Position numbers and translations under genes: made by a program. Below the pieces are notes generated by a model. It was given only the letters and a program-made list of their open reading frames with translations, was not told where the DNA came from and made no database searches. This document shows positions 7,824 to 16,356 of a DNA stretch of 64,000 bases, piece by piece. Origin of the DNA: Nocardia otitidiscaviarum NBRC 14405 (GTDB lineage: Bacteria > Actinomycetota > Actinomycetes > Mycobacteriales > Mycobacteriaceae); contig NZ_BAGD01000054.1 in the NCBI RefSeq assembly GCF_000308635.1, positions 124,001 through 188,000 of the forward strand, given 5' to 3'. Numbering within the stretch: position 1 is the stretch's first letter; each line of letters opens with the position of its first letter.

Positions 7824-9383
7824 TCAGCCAGCGGGAGACAAGCGCTGAGTGAACAGGATCTTCCCGCTCGCGTCGCACAGATTCACCGTCAACTCCCGGC
7901 TGCGCCCGTCGATGAGCACCTCGCCGAAATGCTGGAACTCGCCGTCCAGCGGAGAGGTGTTCTGCGTGGCCGGAGCGTGCACGAACACCGCCTCCGGCCC
8001 GAAGGTGCGATCCAGGTCGTTGGGTCCGAACGCACCGGCATTGAGCGGGCCGGAGACGAACTCCCAGAACTCGTCGAAATCGGTGAAGGCGGCCCGGCTC
8101 GGGGAGTAGTGGTGGGCGGCGGTGTAGTGCACGTCGGCCGTCAACCAGACCACCCCGGTCACCCGGTTCGCCTTGATCGAGGACAGCACCCGCGCGATCT
8201 CGGCCTCCCGCCCCGAGGGCGCGCCCGGATCATTGTTGGCCACCCCTTCGAAAGCGGTCCGGTCCTTCTGCTCACCGTCCTTGACCACCAGCCCCAGCGG
8301 CAAATCGTTGGCGACGATCTTCCAGGTGGCCGTCGAATCACGCAGACCGTCCATGAGCCACCGGGTCTGGGCCGGACCGAGAATCCGGCCGTCGGCGCCG
8401 GTGTTCTCGGTATTGGCATCCTTGTAGGTGCGCATATCGAGCACGAACACGTCCAGCAGCGGCCCGTAGGAAACCTTGCGGAACAGCCGACCGTCCACGG
8501 CCTCCCGGGGATCCACCGGCATCCATTCGTGGAACGCCTGCCACGAGCGGGTGGCGAGGGTGTCCATATTCCGTTCCGAATAGCCCTTGGCGGCGGCGAC
8601 CGTCCCACCCGGTGACCAGTTGTTCACGGTCTCGTGGTCGTCCCACTGCACCAGTTGCGCGACCGAGCCGTTGAACCGCCGGTAGTTCTCGTCGGACAGG
8701 TTGTAGGCGTAGTTGCCCCGGAATTGTTCGAGAGTCTGCGCCACAGTCGATTTCGCCTCGGTGACGGTGTTGCGCCAGACTCGGCCGTCCGGCAGGGTGA
8801 CCGACTCCTGGAGCGGACCGTCGGCGTAGATGGAGTCGCCGGAGTGCAGGAACAGGTGCGGGTCGCGAGCGGCCATGGTGGAGAAGACCTGCATGCCACC
8901 GAGATCCGGATTGCTGCCGTACCCCTGTCCCGCCACATCGCCGGACCAGAGGATCTTGATATCCGACGGCGCGCTGGGAACGGTGCGGAAGACGCCCGTG
9001 ATCGGCTCGGACGTCGCACCGTCCGCGGCCTCCAGGGTGACCCGGTAGTGCACCTGCTGACCCGGCTGCAACCCGGCGATCCGGAGCCGCCCGGTGCCGT
9101 CCGTCTCCGGTGTCAGCAGCGGGCCCTCGAAACGCCGTGGGTTGTTGAAGGATTCGGTACCGGCGGTTTCGACGATGAGCTTGGCCGGGGCATCGGAGCG
9201 TGCCCAGATGAGGGCACCGTCCGGGCGCGGATCGCCGACCGCGACCCCGTGCGTGAGCGTGGGGCGCTGGCGGACGACGGCCGGGCCGTCAGTGGAGCAG
9301 GAGACCAGCGCGGGCGCGGCCACCAAGCCGAAGGCGGAGGTGCGAAGAAGCGTGCGTCGAGTGAAGCCGGTGTGTAGGGCCAT
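7824..9383 (-). CDS. phoD: PhoD-type alkaline phosphatase/phosphodiesterase, Tat-exported lipoprotein
   Basis: 519 residues. The N-terminus has a twin-arginine motif (TRRTLLR), a hydrophobic stretch, and a lipobox-like LVSCS, so it is probably exported folded and lipid-anchored. An N-terminal beta-sandwich (PhoD_N) holds LTHGVAVGDPRPDGALIWAR. The metallophosphoesterase domain has LWSGDVAGQGYG, FLHSGDSIYADGP, QWDDHETVNNW and WLTADVHYTAAHHY, which supply the Fe/Ca ligands in PhoD enzymes. It releases phosphate from phosphate esters outside the cell. No Pho box could be judged by eye. Upstream, the decayed DUF222 gene runs the other way. Confidence 0.93.
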   Translation of the reverse strand: MALHTGFTRRTLLRTSAFGLVAAPALVSCSTDGPAVVRQRPTLTHGVAVGDPRPDGALIWARSDAPAKLIVETAGTESFNNPRRFEGPLLTPETDGTGRLRIAGLQPGQQVHYRVTLEAADGATSEPITGVFRTVPSAPSDIKILWSGDVAGQGYGSNPDLGGMQVFSTMAARDPHLFLHSGDSIYADGPLQESVTLPDGRVWRNTVTEAKSTVAQTLEQFRGNYAYNLSDENYRRFNGSVAQLVQWDDHETVNNWSPGGTVAAAKGYSERNMDTLATRSWQAFHEWMPVDPREAVDGRLFRKVSYGPLLDVFVLDMRTYKDANTENTGADGRILGPAQTRWLMDGLRDSTATWKIVANDLPLGLVVKDGEQKDRTAFEGVANNDPGAPSGREAEIARVLSSIKANRVTGVVWLTADVHYTAAHHYSPSRAAFTDFDEFWEFVSGPLNAGAFGPNDLDRTFGPEAVFVHAPATQNTSPLDGEFQHFGEVLIDGRSRELTVNLCDASGKILFTQRLSPAG

Positions 9384-9509
9384 GGGGGTGACCTTTGCTG
9401 AGGTTTCTCAACGGACTTTGAACGGCAGATGACGAGGAAAGGACAAATGCGACTTGCTGGAATGGGTGCGTGAATTGGTTTTCTCCTTCTGCCGCAACTC
9501 TTTTCCCGA

Positions 9510-9521
9510 TAGAATTGCGGC
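9510..9521 (+). promoter_or_regulatory. Leaderless-type -10 box before the DUF222/HNH remnant
   Basis: TAGAAT at 9510-9515, six bases before the ATG at 9522. The promoter looks intact although the gene is broken. Confidence 0.5.
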
Positions 9522-9992
9522 ATGAATACGAGCCGGGCAGGTGAGGTATTCGCGGTCGTGGAGGAATTGACGACCGCGACCACCGCCCTGCTCGACGAAG
9601 ACCTCACCCGCTACTCCGACACCGACTTCGTCGAACTCATGCGACGCGTGGAAACCGTCCGCGCTCGGTTGGGAGCGGTGTCGCATCGGCTGGTGATCGA
9701 GACCAGCGACCGGTCGTGCTCTCCATGCGCCTCGAGGACCTCGAACGCGGCGCCGGGCATGCGGTCACCGGCGCGGGCACGACCATGTCGATCCCGACCG
9801 CACTGCGGATGGCAGCGGTTGGCGTGTGTCGCCCGCGATCGTGGGTGTACGTTCCCCGGCTGTGATGCGCCCGCGACGATGTGCGCGGTCCACCACCTGA
9901 TCCCGTGGGCGACCCGGCACGCAGACACCGGGTCAATCACCGCCACCACGGCGACGAACTCCTCGCCCCCGCTATCCACCGACTGCGCGTGA
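9522..9992 (+). pseudogene. Decayed DUF222/HNH (13E12-repeat family) gene
   Basis: Intact family members have about 400-500 residues, with an N-terminal DUF222 and a C-terminal HNH motif. Three pieces remain. The frame from 9522 gives a DUF222 start (VEELTTATTALLDEDLTRYS... to VIETSDR). A middle piece is in another frame from about 9717, where VLSMRLEDLERGAGHAVTGA and SIPTALRMA are clear DUF222 sequence. The original frame then resumes with the HNH part, QRLACVARDRGCTFPGCDA followed by AVHHLIPWA. Sequence is missing between the pieces, so at least two deletions with frameshifts have occurred. The usual LALLCGYHH end is also gone. Such genes are multicopy in Nocardia and mycobacteria and may be mobile. 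Confidence 0.85.
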
Positions 9993-10160
9993 AACAAGAC
10001 GCCGGACTACCACCGCCACCCCTGCGGCGATAGGCCGCTTGCCGGTCGGGGCGGTACCGCCGCCCTGCGCCCGGGGTGTGCGGCAGCAGCGGCTCCGTCA
10101 GCTCCCACAGCCAGCGCAGACACTGACGATGACGACAAAGCGCCCCGTATCGGCCATCGC

Positions 10161-10556
10161 ATGGATAGCGTGCAACCCATGCCGATGGTACAACTCGCCG
10201 CCCGGGCCACCGCCGCCGTACTTATGACGCTGACTGCCGGAGCCTGCAGCAGCGACGGCCACGCCACCATCGACGAGCTGGCCAGCGCAATGGCCGAGGC
10301 GTACAACACCAAGGACACCGACGCGCTGATCGACCTGACATGCGAGGCGGACAAACCGAGGGCCGAGAAGATGGATCTGAACGTGGAGATGGAGGCGAGG
10401 ACGTTCGGATTGCCCTACACCGTGTCAGTCGTCAAGGCCGAGGAAAACGGCGATCAGGGCACCGTGACACTTGCGTTGAACGCCAACAATAAATCACTGC
10501 CCGAGGAGTACGACGTGTCGAAAGTCGACGGCGAATGGCTCATCTGCGACCGCTGA
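10161..10556 (+). CDS. Small lipoprotein, DUF4878-like
   Basis: 131 residues. The start is a choice between ATG codons at 10161, 10179 and 10185. None has a strong ribosome site. A hydrophobic signal ends in TAGACSSDG, a lipobox-like site. The mature part (DELASAMAEAYNTKDTDALI ... VDGEWLICDR) resembles the NTF2-like DUF4878 fold seen in many actinobacterial lipoproteins with a Trp near the end. A partner or ligand is not evident. The gene stands alone between the DUF222 remnant and the convergent HEAT-repeat gene. Confidence 0.7.
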   Translation: MDSVQPMPMVQLAARATAAVLMTLTAGACSSDGHATIDELASAMAEAYNTKDTDALIDLTCEADKPRAEKMDLNVEMEARTFGLPYTVSVVKAEENGDQGTVTLALNANNKSLPEEYDVSKVDGEWLICDR

Positions 10557-10686
10557 AAACCGCAGGGCGGCACACCTTCCCGCTCGCCTACCCCTCGATA
10601 CGACAAGACCCGCTTCGGTTTGAAATCTCTGGAACGCGCCCACAGCCGGTCTGAGGGCTGGAATAGCCACCCAACGGCACCACACC

Positions 10687-12048
10687 TCAATTCTCTTCAT
10701 CCCTCACAACCACACCGTCGCGGAACTCATCTTCCATAGCGGACAGCCCGATCCGCGCCGATGTCTGAAGTTCGGAATCCCAGTCGGCGGCCAGCAGTTC
10801 GGTCTGCGACTGCCGCGTGCGGTGGGGTGGGAGAGAAGCGAAGCGGCGTTCGGTCGCCAGGACCGTTTCGAGCAGGGGAGCGGCGACGGCCGCGGGGGAG
10901 CCGATCTTGCTGATGAGGCGGGCGGCGGCGCGGCAGTCGGCGTCGGCGTAGCCCGAGTTCAAGGGGGTCAGGGCGGCTAGGAGTACCGGTACGGCCGGGT
11001 CCGGGTCGCCGGTGATGTGCCACCAGGCGGAGGCGGCGTGGACGCGTTCCCAGCCGCCCGGGGACTCCAGGCGTTTGCGGACGTCGTCGGCGAAAGGCAC
11101 GGCGAGGGAACCGAGTTCGGCGAGGCGGTCGAAGTCGACGGCGATACCGGTTTCCACGGCTTCGCCGAAGACCCGCACGGCCACCTCCGGTTCGCCGGTG
11201 ACCCGCCAGTGCGCCCAGGCGGCGGTCTGGGTGCCGTGCCAGCGCAAGGAGGTGTCGGGCGGGAGGTCCGTGTCGTGCCGGGGCGGCTGCTCCGCGCCCA
11301 GGGCGAAGCGTTCGAGGAGATCCGCCGCCGGGTGCGCGGCCGGGCCGATCGCGCCGATCACCTCGCAGGCCCAGCGGGCATGGCCGGTGCGCAAGTACGG
11401 CAACAGTTCCGGCACGGCCGGTGCGGCCGCCGGACCCCACGCCGTCAAGGCGCGCAGGAGCGGGCGCAGGGCGCTGTGGTAGCCCTCGGTGGCGAGACAG
11501 GTGCGGATGCCCGGCAGCAGCGCGTCGGCGAAGTCGACCAGGGGAGTGAGGACGTGGTCGATATCGAAGGGGTCGCGGAGCATGCCGATGCGGCCGCTGG
11601 TCAGCCAGTCGCGCACGGTGTCGACGGCGGCCCGGTGGCGCAGGCGCGACAGTGCGAGAGTGACCGAGCCGAAAGAGCTCTCATGTCCGAGCGTGGCGAC
11701 CATGACCGGTACCAGCGGTGCGAAATCCTGGCTTGGTTCCGTGCCCGCGACCGCCGCCAGCACCCCCGCCGCATCATCGCTGTGATAGTCCGGATCGGCG
11801 ACGCAGCGGGCCAATTCGGCGAGCAACTCGGGTTGCGAAGTCCGCCACTGCATCAGGATCTCCGAGGTGAGCGCGACACCCACCGACCGCAGTTCGGGAT
11901 CGCCGGCGGCGAAGGAGGTCTTGGCCAGTTCGACGGTATCCGCGAGCGGCATCACCATGGCGGTGCGCGCGATATTGGGATCCGTTCTGGCCGTGGCCAA
12001 GAGCCGGAGCAGCCACGAGCTCAACATCACTCCGGTCTCTTGCGTCAT
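10687..12048 (-). CDS. HEAT-repeat-like protein
   Basis: 453 residues of helical, Ala/Leu-rich repeats of about 35-40 residues (for example AWGPAAAPAVPELLPYL, AIGPAAHPAADLLERF, KIGSPAAVAAPLLETV), the pattern of HEAT/ARM superhelices that bind proteins or nucleic acid. There is no signal peptide or enzymatic motif. A TAACGT box lies seven bases upstream of the ATG, suggesting a leaderless message. Neighbours do not point to a partner. A function cannot be assigned from sequence. Confidence 0.8.
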   Translation of the reverse strand: MTQETGVMLSSWLLRLLATARTDPNIARTAMVMPLADTVELAKTSFAAGDPELRSVGVALTSEILMQWRTSQPELLAELARCVADPDYHSDDAAGVLAAVAGTEPSQDFAPLVPVMVATLGHESSFGSVTLALSRLRHRAAVDTVRDWLTSGRIGMLRDPFDIDHVLTPLVDFADALLPGIRTCLATEGYHSALRPLLRALTAWGPAAAPAVPELLPYLRTGHARWACEVIGAIGPAAHPAADLLERFALGAEQPPRHDTDLPPDTSLRWHGTQTAAWAHWRVTGEPEVAVRVFGEAVETGIAVDFDRLAELGSLAVPFADDVRKRLESPGGWERVHAASAWWHITGDPDPAVPVLLAALTPLNSGYADADCRAAARLISKIGSPAAVAAPLLETVLATERRFASLPPHRTRQSQTELLAADWDSELQTSARIGLSAMEDEFRDGVVVRDEEN

Positions 12049-12055
12049 GGATCGT

Positions 12056-12061
12056 ACGTTA
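12056..12061 (-). promoter_or_regulatory. Leaderless-type -10 box for the HEAT-repeat gene
   Basis: Read on the minus strand, TAACGT lies seven bases before the ATG at 12048. Confidence 0.45.
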
Positions 12062-12146
12062 CCGTTTCGTGATAAATACCGCGAGGTGGCTGCCGCGCGG
12101 TAAGGGGCGGGCGAATAATGGCGGGGAAGGTGTCGGGCCGGTCGGA

Positions 12147-12152
12147 TACCGT
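12147..12152 (+). promoter_or_regulatory. Leaderless-type -10 box for the NADAR gene
   Basis: TACCGT, eight bases before the ATG at 12161. No ribosome site is present in the spacer. Confidence 0.45.
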
Positions 12153-12160
12153 TGCGCGAT

Positions 12161-12700
12161 ATGAACAGGGCGCGGTTGATCGCGGAGATGTCGGCCGGGG
12201 CGACGCCGGAATTCCTCTACTTCTGGGGCCATACGCGGACGCCCGGGCACGAGGTGGGCCGCTGGGTGCTCAGTCAGTGGTGGCCGGTCGAGTTCCCGGT
12301 GGACGGTGTGAGCTACCGCAGCGCCGAACATTTCATGATGGCCGAGAAGGCCCGGCTGTTCGGTGACGAGGAGATGCGGGCGCGGGTGCTGGTCAGCGCG
12401 ACGCCCGCGGACGCCAAGCGGCTCGGGCGCGCGGTGCGCGGATTCGACGACGCCACCTGGCTGGCTCGTCGCTACGACATCGTGGTGCGCGGCAGTATCG
12501 CGAAATTCGGTGCGCACGAAACCCTTCGGGACTTCTTGGTGGGCACCGGCGACAAGGTGCTGGTGGAAGCCGCGCCCCGCGACACCGTCTGGGGGATCGG
12601 GCTCGGCGCCGACCGTCCGGAGGCGGCCGATCCGGCGGCGTGGCGAGGGGAGAACCTGCTCGGCTTCGCGCTCATGGAGGCGCGGGCCGCACTGCGCTGA
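12161..12700 (+). CDS. NADAR family protein (YbiA/RibX-like N-glycosidase)
   Basis: 179 residues, one NADAR domain. Visible signatures are EFLYFWGHT at the start, QWWPVEF, YRSAEHFMMAEKARLFGD, VRGFDDATW, FGAHETLRDFLVGTGDKVLVEAAPRDTVWGIGL (given here as landmarks: EAAPRDTVWGIG) and NLLGFALM. The Glu of the SAEHF segment and the Asp/Trp of the DxxWGIG segment are conserved in the family. Known members hydrolyse N-glycosidic bonds, in damaged riboflavin intermediates (YbiA) or ADP-ribose conjugates. The start is the ATG 8 bases after a -10 box. The ATG-proximal sequence has no ribosome site, so it is probably leaderless. It converges with the XRE gene. Confidence 0.9.
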   Translation: MNRARLIAEMSAGATPEFLYFWGHTRTPGHEVGRWVLSQWWPVEFPVDGVSYRSAEHFMMAEKARLFGDEEMRARVLVSATPADAKRLGRAVRGFDDATWLARRYDIVVRGSIAKFGAHETLRDFLVGTGDKVLVEAAPRDTVWGIGLGADRPEAADPAAWRGENLLGFALMEARAALR

Positions 12701-12703
12701 CAC

Positions 12704-13531
12704 CTACTCGTTGACCAGGCGCAGGCTGGGCGTGTGCGCCCGCTTCCGGTCCACCAGCCACACCATCAGGGCCTGGTCCAGAGTGGGGCTCATGGTTTCG
12801 ATCTCCACCTCGGTGTCGCCGCGTTCGGGATGGTCCAATCGCATGACGCCCGTGCGGTGTTCGATGACGCGGTGCGAATGCCAGCGGTGAGCGAATTCCG
12901 GATACGACCGCAGGGCGGCCACCAAGGTGTGCAACTCGGAATCGTCGGTCCAATGCGCACAGGCCGAGCGCAGCGCCGAGATGTACATGTCCGCGACCTC
13001 CGGCCAATTGCGAATATGCTGTGCCGCAGCGGAATTCCCGAAAATGTAGCGCGCCAGATTGCCATGGTTGGACTCGTCCAGCAGTCCCAGAGGGGTCGCG
13101 AAATCCCGCCAGGCCGGATTGCATGCGAGAATGTTCAATCGCCGCCCCACCAGCAGGGCCGGTGTCGGATGCAGAGTGTCCAGGACCGCCTGCAAGGTCT
13201 CGCTCACCCGCTCGTGCGCCTTCCCGGCGGTGGGGCAGGCGGCCGGTTCCATACCGAAGCTGATGCGCAGGAAATGCTGTCGTTCGGCGGCGGTGAGCCG
13301 GAGCGCGTCCGCGAGCGCCGCGAGCACGCTCGCGGAGGGATTGGTGTCGCGCCCCTGCTCCAGCCGGGCGAGATAGTCGACGCTCACCCCGGCGAGCGCG
13401 GCCACCTCCTCCCGTCGCAGACCGGGGGTGCGGCGGCGTCGGCCGGGCGGCAGGCCGACCTGCTCGGGCTGCAACTGGGCCCGGCGGGCCACCAGGAATT
13501 CGGCGAATTCGGACTGTGCCACGCCAACCAT
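12704..13531 (-). CDS. XRE-family regulator with MmyB-like ligand domain
   Basis: 275 residues. Helix-turn-helix near residues 35-75 (GLRREEVAALAGVSVDYLAR, then LEQGRDTNPSASVL). The rest matches the MmyB-like ligand-binding domain: NILACNPAWRDF, NLARYIFG, then a C-terminal PAS-like part. Regulators of this group usually control a divergent enzyme gene. Here the divergent gene is the YceI-like gene, with under 100 bases between, so that is the likely target. The ligand is unknown, though fatty acids have been proposed for the family. Confidence 0.88.
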   Translation of the reverse strand: MVGVAQSEFAEFLVARRAQLQPEQVGLPPGRRRRTPGLRREEVAALAGVSVDYLARLEQGRDTNPSASVLAALADALRLTAAERQHFLRISFGMEPAACPTAGKAHERVSETLQAVLDTLHPTPALLVGRRLNILACNPAWRDFATPLGLLDESNHGNLARYIFGNSAAAQHIRNWPEVADMYISALRSACAHWTDDSELHTLVAALRSYPEFAHRWHSHRVIEHRTGVMRLDHPERGDTEVEIETMSPTLDQALMVWLVDRKRAHTPSLRLVNE

Positions 13532-13611
13532 GATGCCCGGTCCGATGGTTGTTATCCCCGCCCTGTCAGTCCCAGGATCAGCGCGGTGTGGTTACCGGAC
13601 CGGAGTCCACT

Positions 13612-13617
13612 TAGCGT
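13612..13617 (+). promoter_or_regulatory. Leaderless-type -10 box for the YceI gene
   Basis: TAGCGT, seven bases before the ATG at 13625. It lies in the short region shared with the divergent XRE regulator. Confidence 0.5.
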
Positions 13618-13624
13618 TTCCGGT

Positions 13625-14167
13625 ATGACGACTTCGACACAGCCGACCCTCGCCACCGGTGCCTGGACGCTCGACACCGCGCACTCCTCGGTCAATTTCA
13701 CCGTCCGCCACCTGGGCATCTCCAAGGTTCGCGGCCGATTCAACCGCTTCGAGACGGAGTTCGTGGTGGACGAGACCGGTGCCGCCGCCGTGTCCGCGAC
13801 CATTCACCTCGACTCCTTCGACACCGGCAATGCCGACCGCGACGCCCACGCCCGCGCGGCCGATCTGCTCGATGTGCAGTCCCGGCCCACCCTCACCTTC
13901 AAGGCGCTCGAACCACTGCGCGTCACCGAGGACTTCCAGGTCACCGGCGAGGTCACCCTCGGTGGTGTGACCGCACCCGTCACCCTCGACGTCGAATGGG
14001 GCGGGCTGCAACCTTTCCCGCAGACCGGCGACAACCACATCGGGTTCACCGCCACCGGCACGCTGAAGCGCACCGATTTCGGCGTGGCCACCGCCATCCC
14101 GTCGGCCATGATCAGCGACAAGGTGGCGATCGAGCTGGATATCCAGCTCATCGAGCCGAAGGCGTAA
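13625..14167 (+). CDS. YceI-family lipocalin-like protein
   Basis: 180 residues. The YceI pattern is clear: WTLDTAHSSVNFTVRHLGIS at the start, KVRGRFNRFE, ATIHLDSFDTGNADRDAH, RPTLTFKA, VTGEVTLGGVTAPVTLDV and KRTDFGV. The fold is a beta-barrel that binds a polyisoprenoid or similar amphiphilic molecule. There is no signal peptide, so it acts in the cytoplasm, unlike the E. coli periplasmic member. The ATG at 13625 lies seven bases after a -10 box, so the mRNA is probably leaderless. It is divergent from an XRE regulator that probably controls it. Confidence 0.93.
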   Translation: MTTSTQPTLATGAWTLDTAHSSVNFTVRHLGISKVRGRFNRFETEFVVDETGAAAVSATIHLDSFDTGNADRDAHARAADLLDVQSRPTLTFKALEPLRVTEDFQVTGEVTLGGVTAPVTLDVEWGGLQPFPQTGDNHIGFTATGTLKRTDFGVATAIPSAMISDKVAIELDIQLIEPKA

Positions 14168-14171
14168 GCGT

Positions 14172-14708
14172 TCAGCGCGTGCGCTCGTGGAAGAGGAGCA
14201 GGGTGTAGGCGGCGACGGTGTCGGCGTCGATGATCACCCCGGAGCTGATCATGGATTCGAGTTCGGCCCGGGTGAACCAGGCCGACCGCATATCCTGCTC
14301 CTCCACCTCCCGCTCGTGCGGGCCCTCGGTCAGATCGGTGGCCAGGAAATAGTGTCCGCGATTGCTGCACACGGCCGGGGCGGGGGCCAACTCGCCCAGA
14401 TACGTCATGGTGGCGGCCCGTAGCCCCGTCTCCTCCCGCAGTTCCCGATGCGCGATCTCGATCGGTTCGGCGGCGGTGGCACGGTCGGGCAGCGATCCGG
14501 CCGGAAACTCCCAACTCCGCCGCCCGAGCGGATACCGATACTGCTCGACCAGGTGGAACCGCTCCCCGTCGCGCGGCACCACGATCGCGAAGTCCGAACG
14601 ATCCACCACGCCGTAGATGCTGGTGCTGCCGTCGGCGCGCCGAATGGCGTCCTCCCGAACCGTCATCCAGGCATTCGAATAGACCTCACGCGAATCGATC
14701 GTCTCCAT
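14172..14708 (-). CDS. Nudix hydrolase, ADP-ribose pyrophosphatase-like
   Basis: 178 residues from the ATG at 14708. The frame stays open upstream, but that part is low-complexity and not Nudix-like. The fold begins VYSNAWMTVREDAIRR, and WEFPAGSLPD leads to the Nudix helix RELREETGL. The segment before the helix seems a few residues longer than the standard GX5EX7 spacing. This organisation (ASPGYSS-type Asn/Trp, then the Nudix helix) fits ADP-ribose or nucleoside-diphosphate-sugar hydrolysis with Mg2+. CAGGAT lies eight bases before the ATG and may be a -10 box. It converges with YceI after only 4 bases. Confidence 0.88.
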   Translation of the reverse strand: METIDSREVYSNAWMTVREDAIRRADGSTSIYGVVDRSDFAIVVPRDGERFHLVEQYRYPLGRRSWEFPAGSLPDRATAAEPIEIAHRELREETGLRAATMTYLGELAPAPAVCSNRGHYFLATDLTEGPHEREVEEQDMRSAWFTRAELESMISSGVIIDADTVAAYTLLLFHERTR

Positions 14709-15203
14709 ACCCGACGATCCTGCCGGACGAGCGGTCGCACCCGCCGCTGCCCCGGTATTCGGGGGCTCCCGACCCGCCCGCCCGCCCATTACCGTCGCCC
14801 GCGTGGGGTCACGGCCCCACGGTGTCCGGCCGCACTGCCCGGCGGCCGGGATATGGCCTGGGCGTGCGCTTTTCGGTCCCGAACGAGCGGTAGAGCGCCG
14901 AATCCGGAAAGCGCCCGCCCAGGCCGCCCCGAACGCGCCGATTCGGCGAGTGCCTGCCCGATGCACTGGGCTGGCTTGCCTCGTGCGGTGCGTGGCTGCT
15001 TCGCGTGGTGTGTGCTGCCACGAGTGGTGTGCACTGCTTCGCGTGGTGCGCAAGTCTTCGCGCCTCACACGCTCCTTCGCACACCTTGCCCCGTACACAC
15101 GCCCCGGTAGTGCGGCGCGCCCGGTCGTGCATCATGCCGGGGCGCACGTCGCGCCCGGTTGCACGTCCGTGGGAGTGTGCGCTCGTCGTGGGGCGGCTCT
15201 GCC
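14709..15203. other. Intergenic region with a short direct repeat, no gene seen
   Basis: No gene is supported in these 495 bases. CTGCTTCGCGTGGTG occurs twice (14996-15010 and 15034-15048, period 38) in a stretch rich in GTGGTG words. The upstream region of the Nudix gene is at its left end. Confidence 0.5.
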
Positions 15204-16118
15204 TTATCGCTGTCCTCCGGCTACCGCGGCAGCGGCGGCCATGGTGTCGGTGGCCAGGGCATCCAATGCGGCTGCGGTGAGATTGGTGTCGGGGCAGGCG
15301 ACTACGGCGGCGGTGACGCGGGCGGGGGTGACAGTGTCGGGGGTCGTGCGGTCGGCGGGAATGCTGCCGCCGGGGGCGAAGATCGGCGCGGCGACCGAGA
15401 CCACCGCGTTGTGGTCGGTGAGTTCGTCGGGCAGGTAGTCGATGGTGATGAGGTCGGTGATCATCGCGTTGAGGCGGTGGCGCAGGGGATCGGTGACGGG
15501 GGAGTGGCGGAGGGTGGAGAGGGCCTCGAGCATCGGGGTGGAGTCGTCGGCGAGGCGCTCGACCGCGTAGCCGCGGGTGCGGATGGCGTCCAGTACGGCG
15601 CTCAGGCGGGGGCGGTGGGACGGGTCGGCGGTGGCGATCCAGGCGTCGCGTTCGGGCGCGGCGGCCCAGGCGACGAATTCGCGGCAGACCGGCGGGGCCA
15701 GGGGGAGGCGGCGGCCCACCCGGATCCAGGGCACCGAGGGGCTGCCGATGACCTCCGTGACGAGGATGGCGTCGGCTTCGCGTTCGGCGAGGAAGACCGG
15801 AATATCGTGCTGGGCGGCCAGCTTTCGCATGGGTTCGGCGGCCAAGCGGCGCAGCGGGAAGGCGGCTTCGGCGCGCCGCGCGACCGTCACCAACTCCAAT
15901 CCCAGGCTGTAGTTGCCGCTGTCGTCGCGCAGCGTCCAGCCGTCGGCGGTGAGCTGGGTCAGCACCGCGTGCGCCGTCGCCCGGGACATGCCGGTGGCGC
16001 GGACGATGGCCGCCAGCGAGAGGTGTTCGGCCGGGCGGCGCGACAGCAGGTCGATCACCCGCACCACCCGCTGGGTAGGCGGAGAGGCGGACGGCTCGGG
16101 CTGGGCGGCTGCGGTCAT
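15204..16118 (-). CDS. IclR-family transcriptional regulator
   Basis: 304 residues. Winged helix at about residues 15-75 (RVVRVIDLLSRRPAEHLSLA, ATGMSRATAHAVLTQL, DDSGNYSLGLELV). The rest has the IclR effector-binding layout, though weakly conserved. Divergent from the cysD operon with 238 bases between. That spacer contains a good promoter and a 14-bp perfect palindrome (16274-16287), so it probably regulates itself and the sulfate-activation operon. The ligand is unknown. Confidence 0.88.
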   Translation of the reverse strand: MTAAAQPEPSASPPTQRVVRVIDLLSRRPAEHLSLAAIVRATGMSRATAHAVLTQLTADGWTLRDDSGNYSLGLELVTVARRAEAAFPLRRLAAEPMRKLAAQHDIPVFLAEREADAILVTEVIGSPSVPWIRVGRRLPLAPPVCREFVAWAAAPERDAWIATADPSHRPRLSAVLDAIRTRGYAVERLADDSTPMLEALSTLRHSPVTDPLRHRLNAMITDLITIDYLPDELTDHNAVVSVAAPIFAPGGSIPADRTTPDTVTPARVTAAVVACPDTNLTAAALDALATDTMAAAAAVAGGQR

Positions 16119-16218
16119 CGTTCGTCCTGCTCGTCGGTGCGCGAAGGGCGTGCGCAGGTGCGGAGGGCATGTGGAGGTGTGGAAGCGGCCCCGGGGCAGG
16201 GGAATTCACCATGGGCTA

Positions 16219-16248
16219 TTGACCGCCGTCAGGCTTGCCGCCTATCGT
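16219..16248 (+). promoter_or_regulatory. Promoter for the cysD operon
   Basis: TTGACC (16219-16224), an 18-base spacer and TATCGT (16243-16248), close to the housekeeping sigma consensus. It predicts a 5' leader of about 100 bases before cysD. Confidence 0.55.
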
Positions 16249-16273
16249 CGGTGTCACATTATCGAACAATAGC

Positions 16274-16287
16274 GTCGAATATTCGAC
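16274..16287. promoter_or_regulatory. Palindrome, candidate IclR operator
   Basis: GTCGAATATTCGAC is a perfect 14-bp palindrome. It lies just downstream of the predicted cysD transcription start, and would block transcription when bound. IclR proteins bind palindromes of this size. Confidence 0.4.
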
Positions 16288-16356
16288 ACCGCAACCCCGG
16301 GGGGCTCCTCGGGGGAAACGGCTCGGGTGGCGTTCGGCGCGGTAGGTGAGTGAGTG

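Noticed and set aside
14709..15098. N-terminal extension of the Nudix protein
   Set aside because: Low-complexity Arg/Ala-rich sequence without a ribosome site; the Nudix fold starts at the ATG at 14708.
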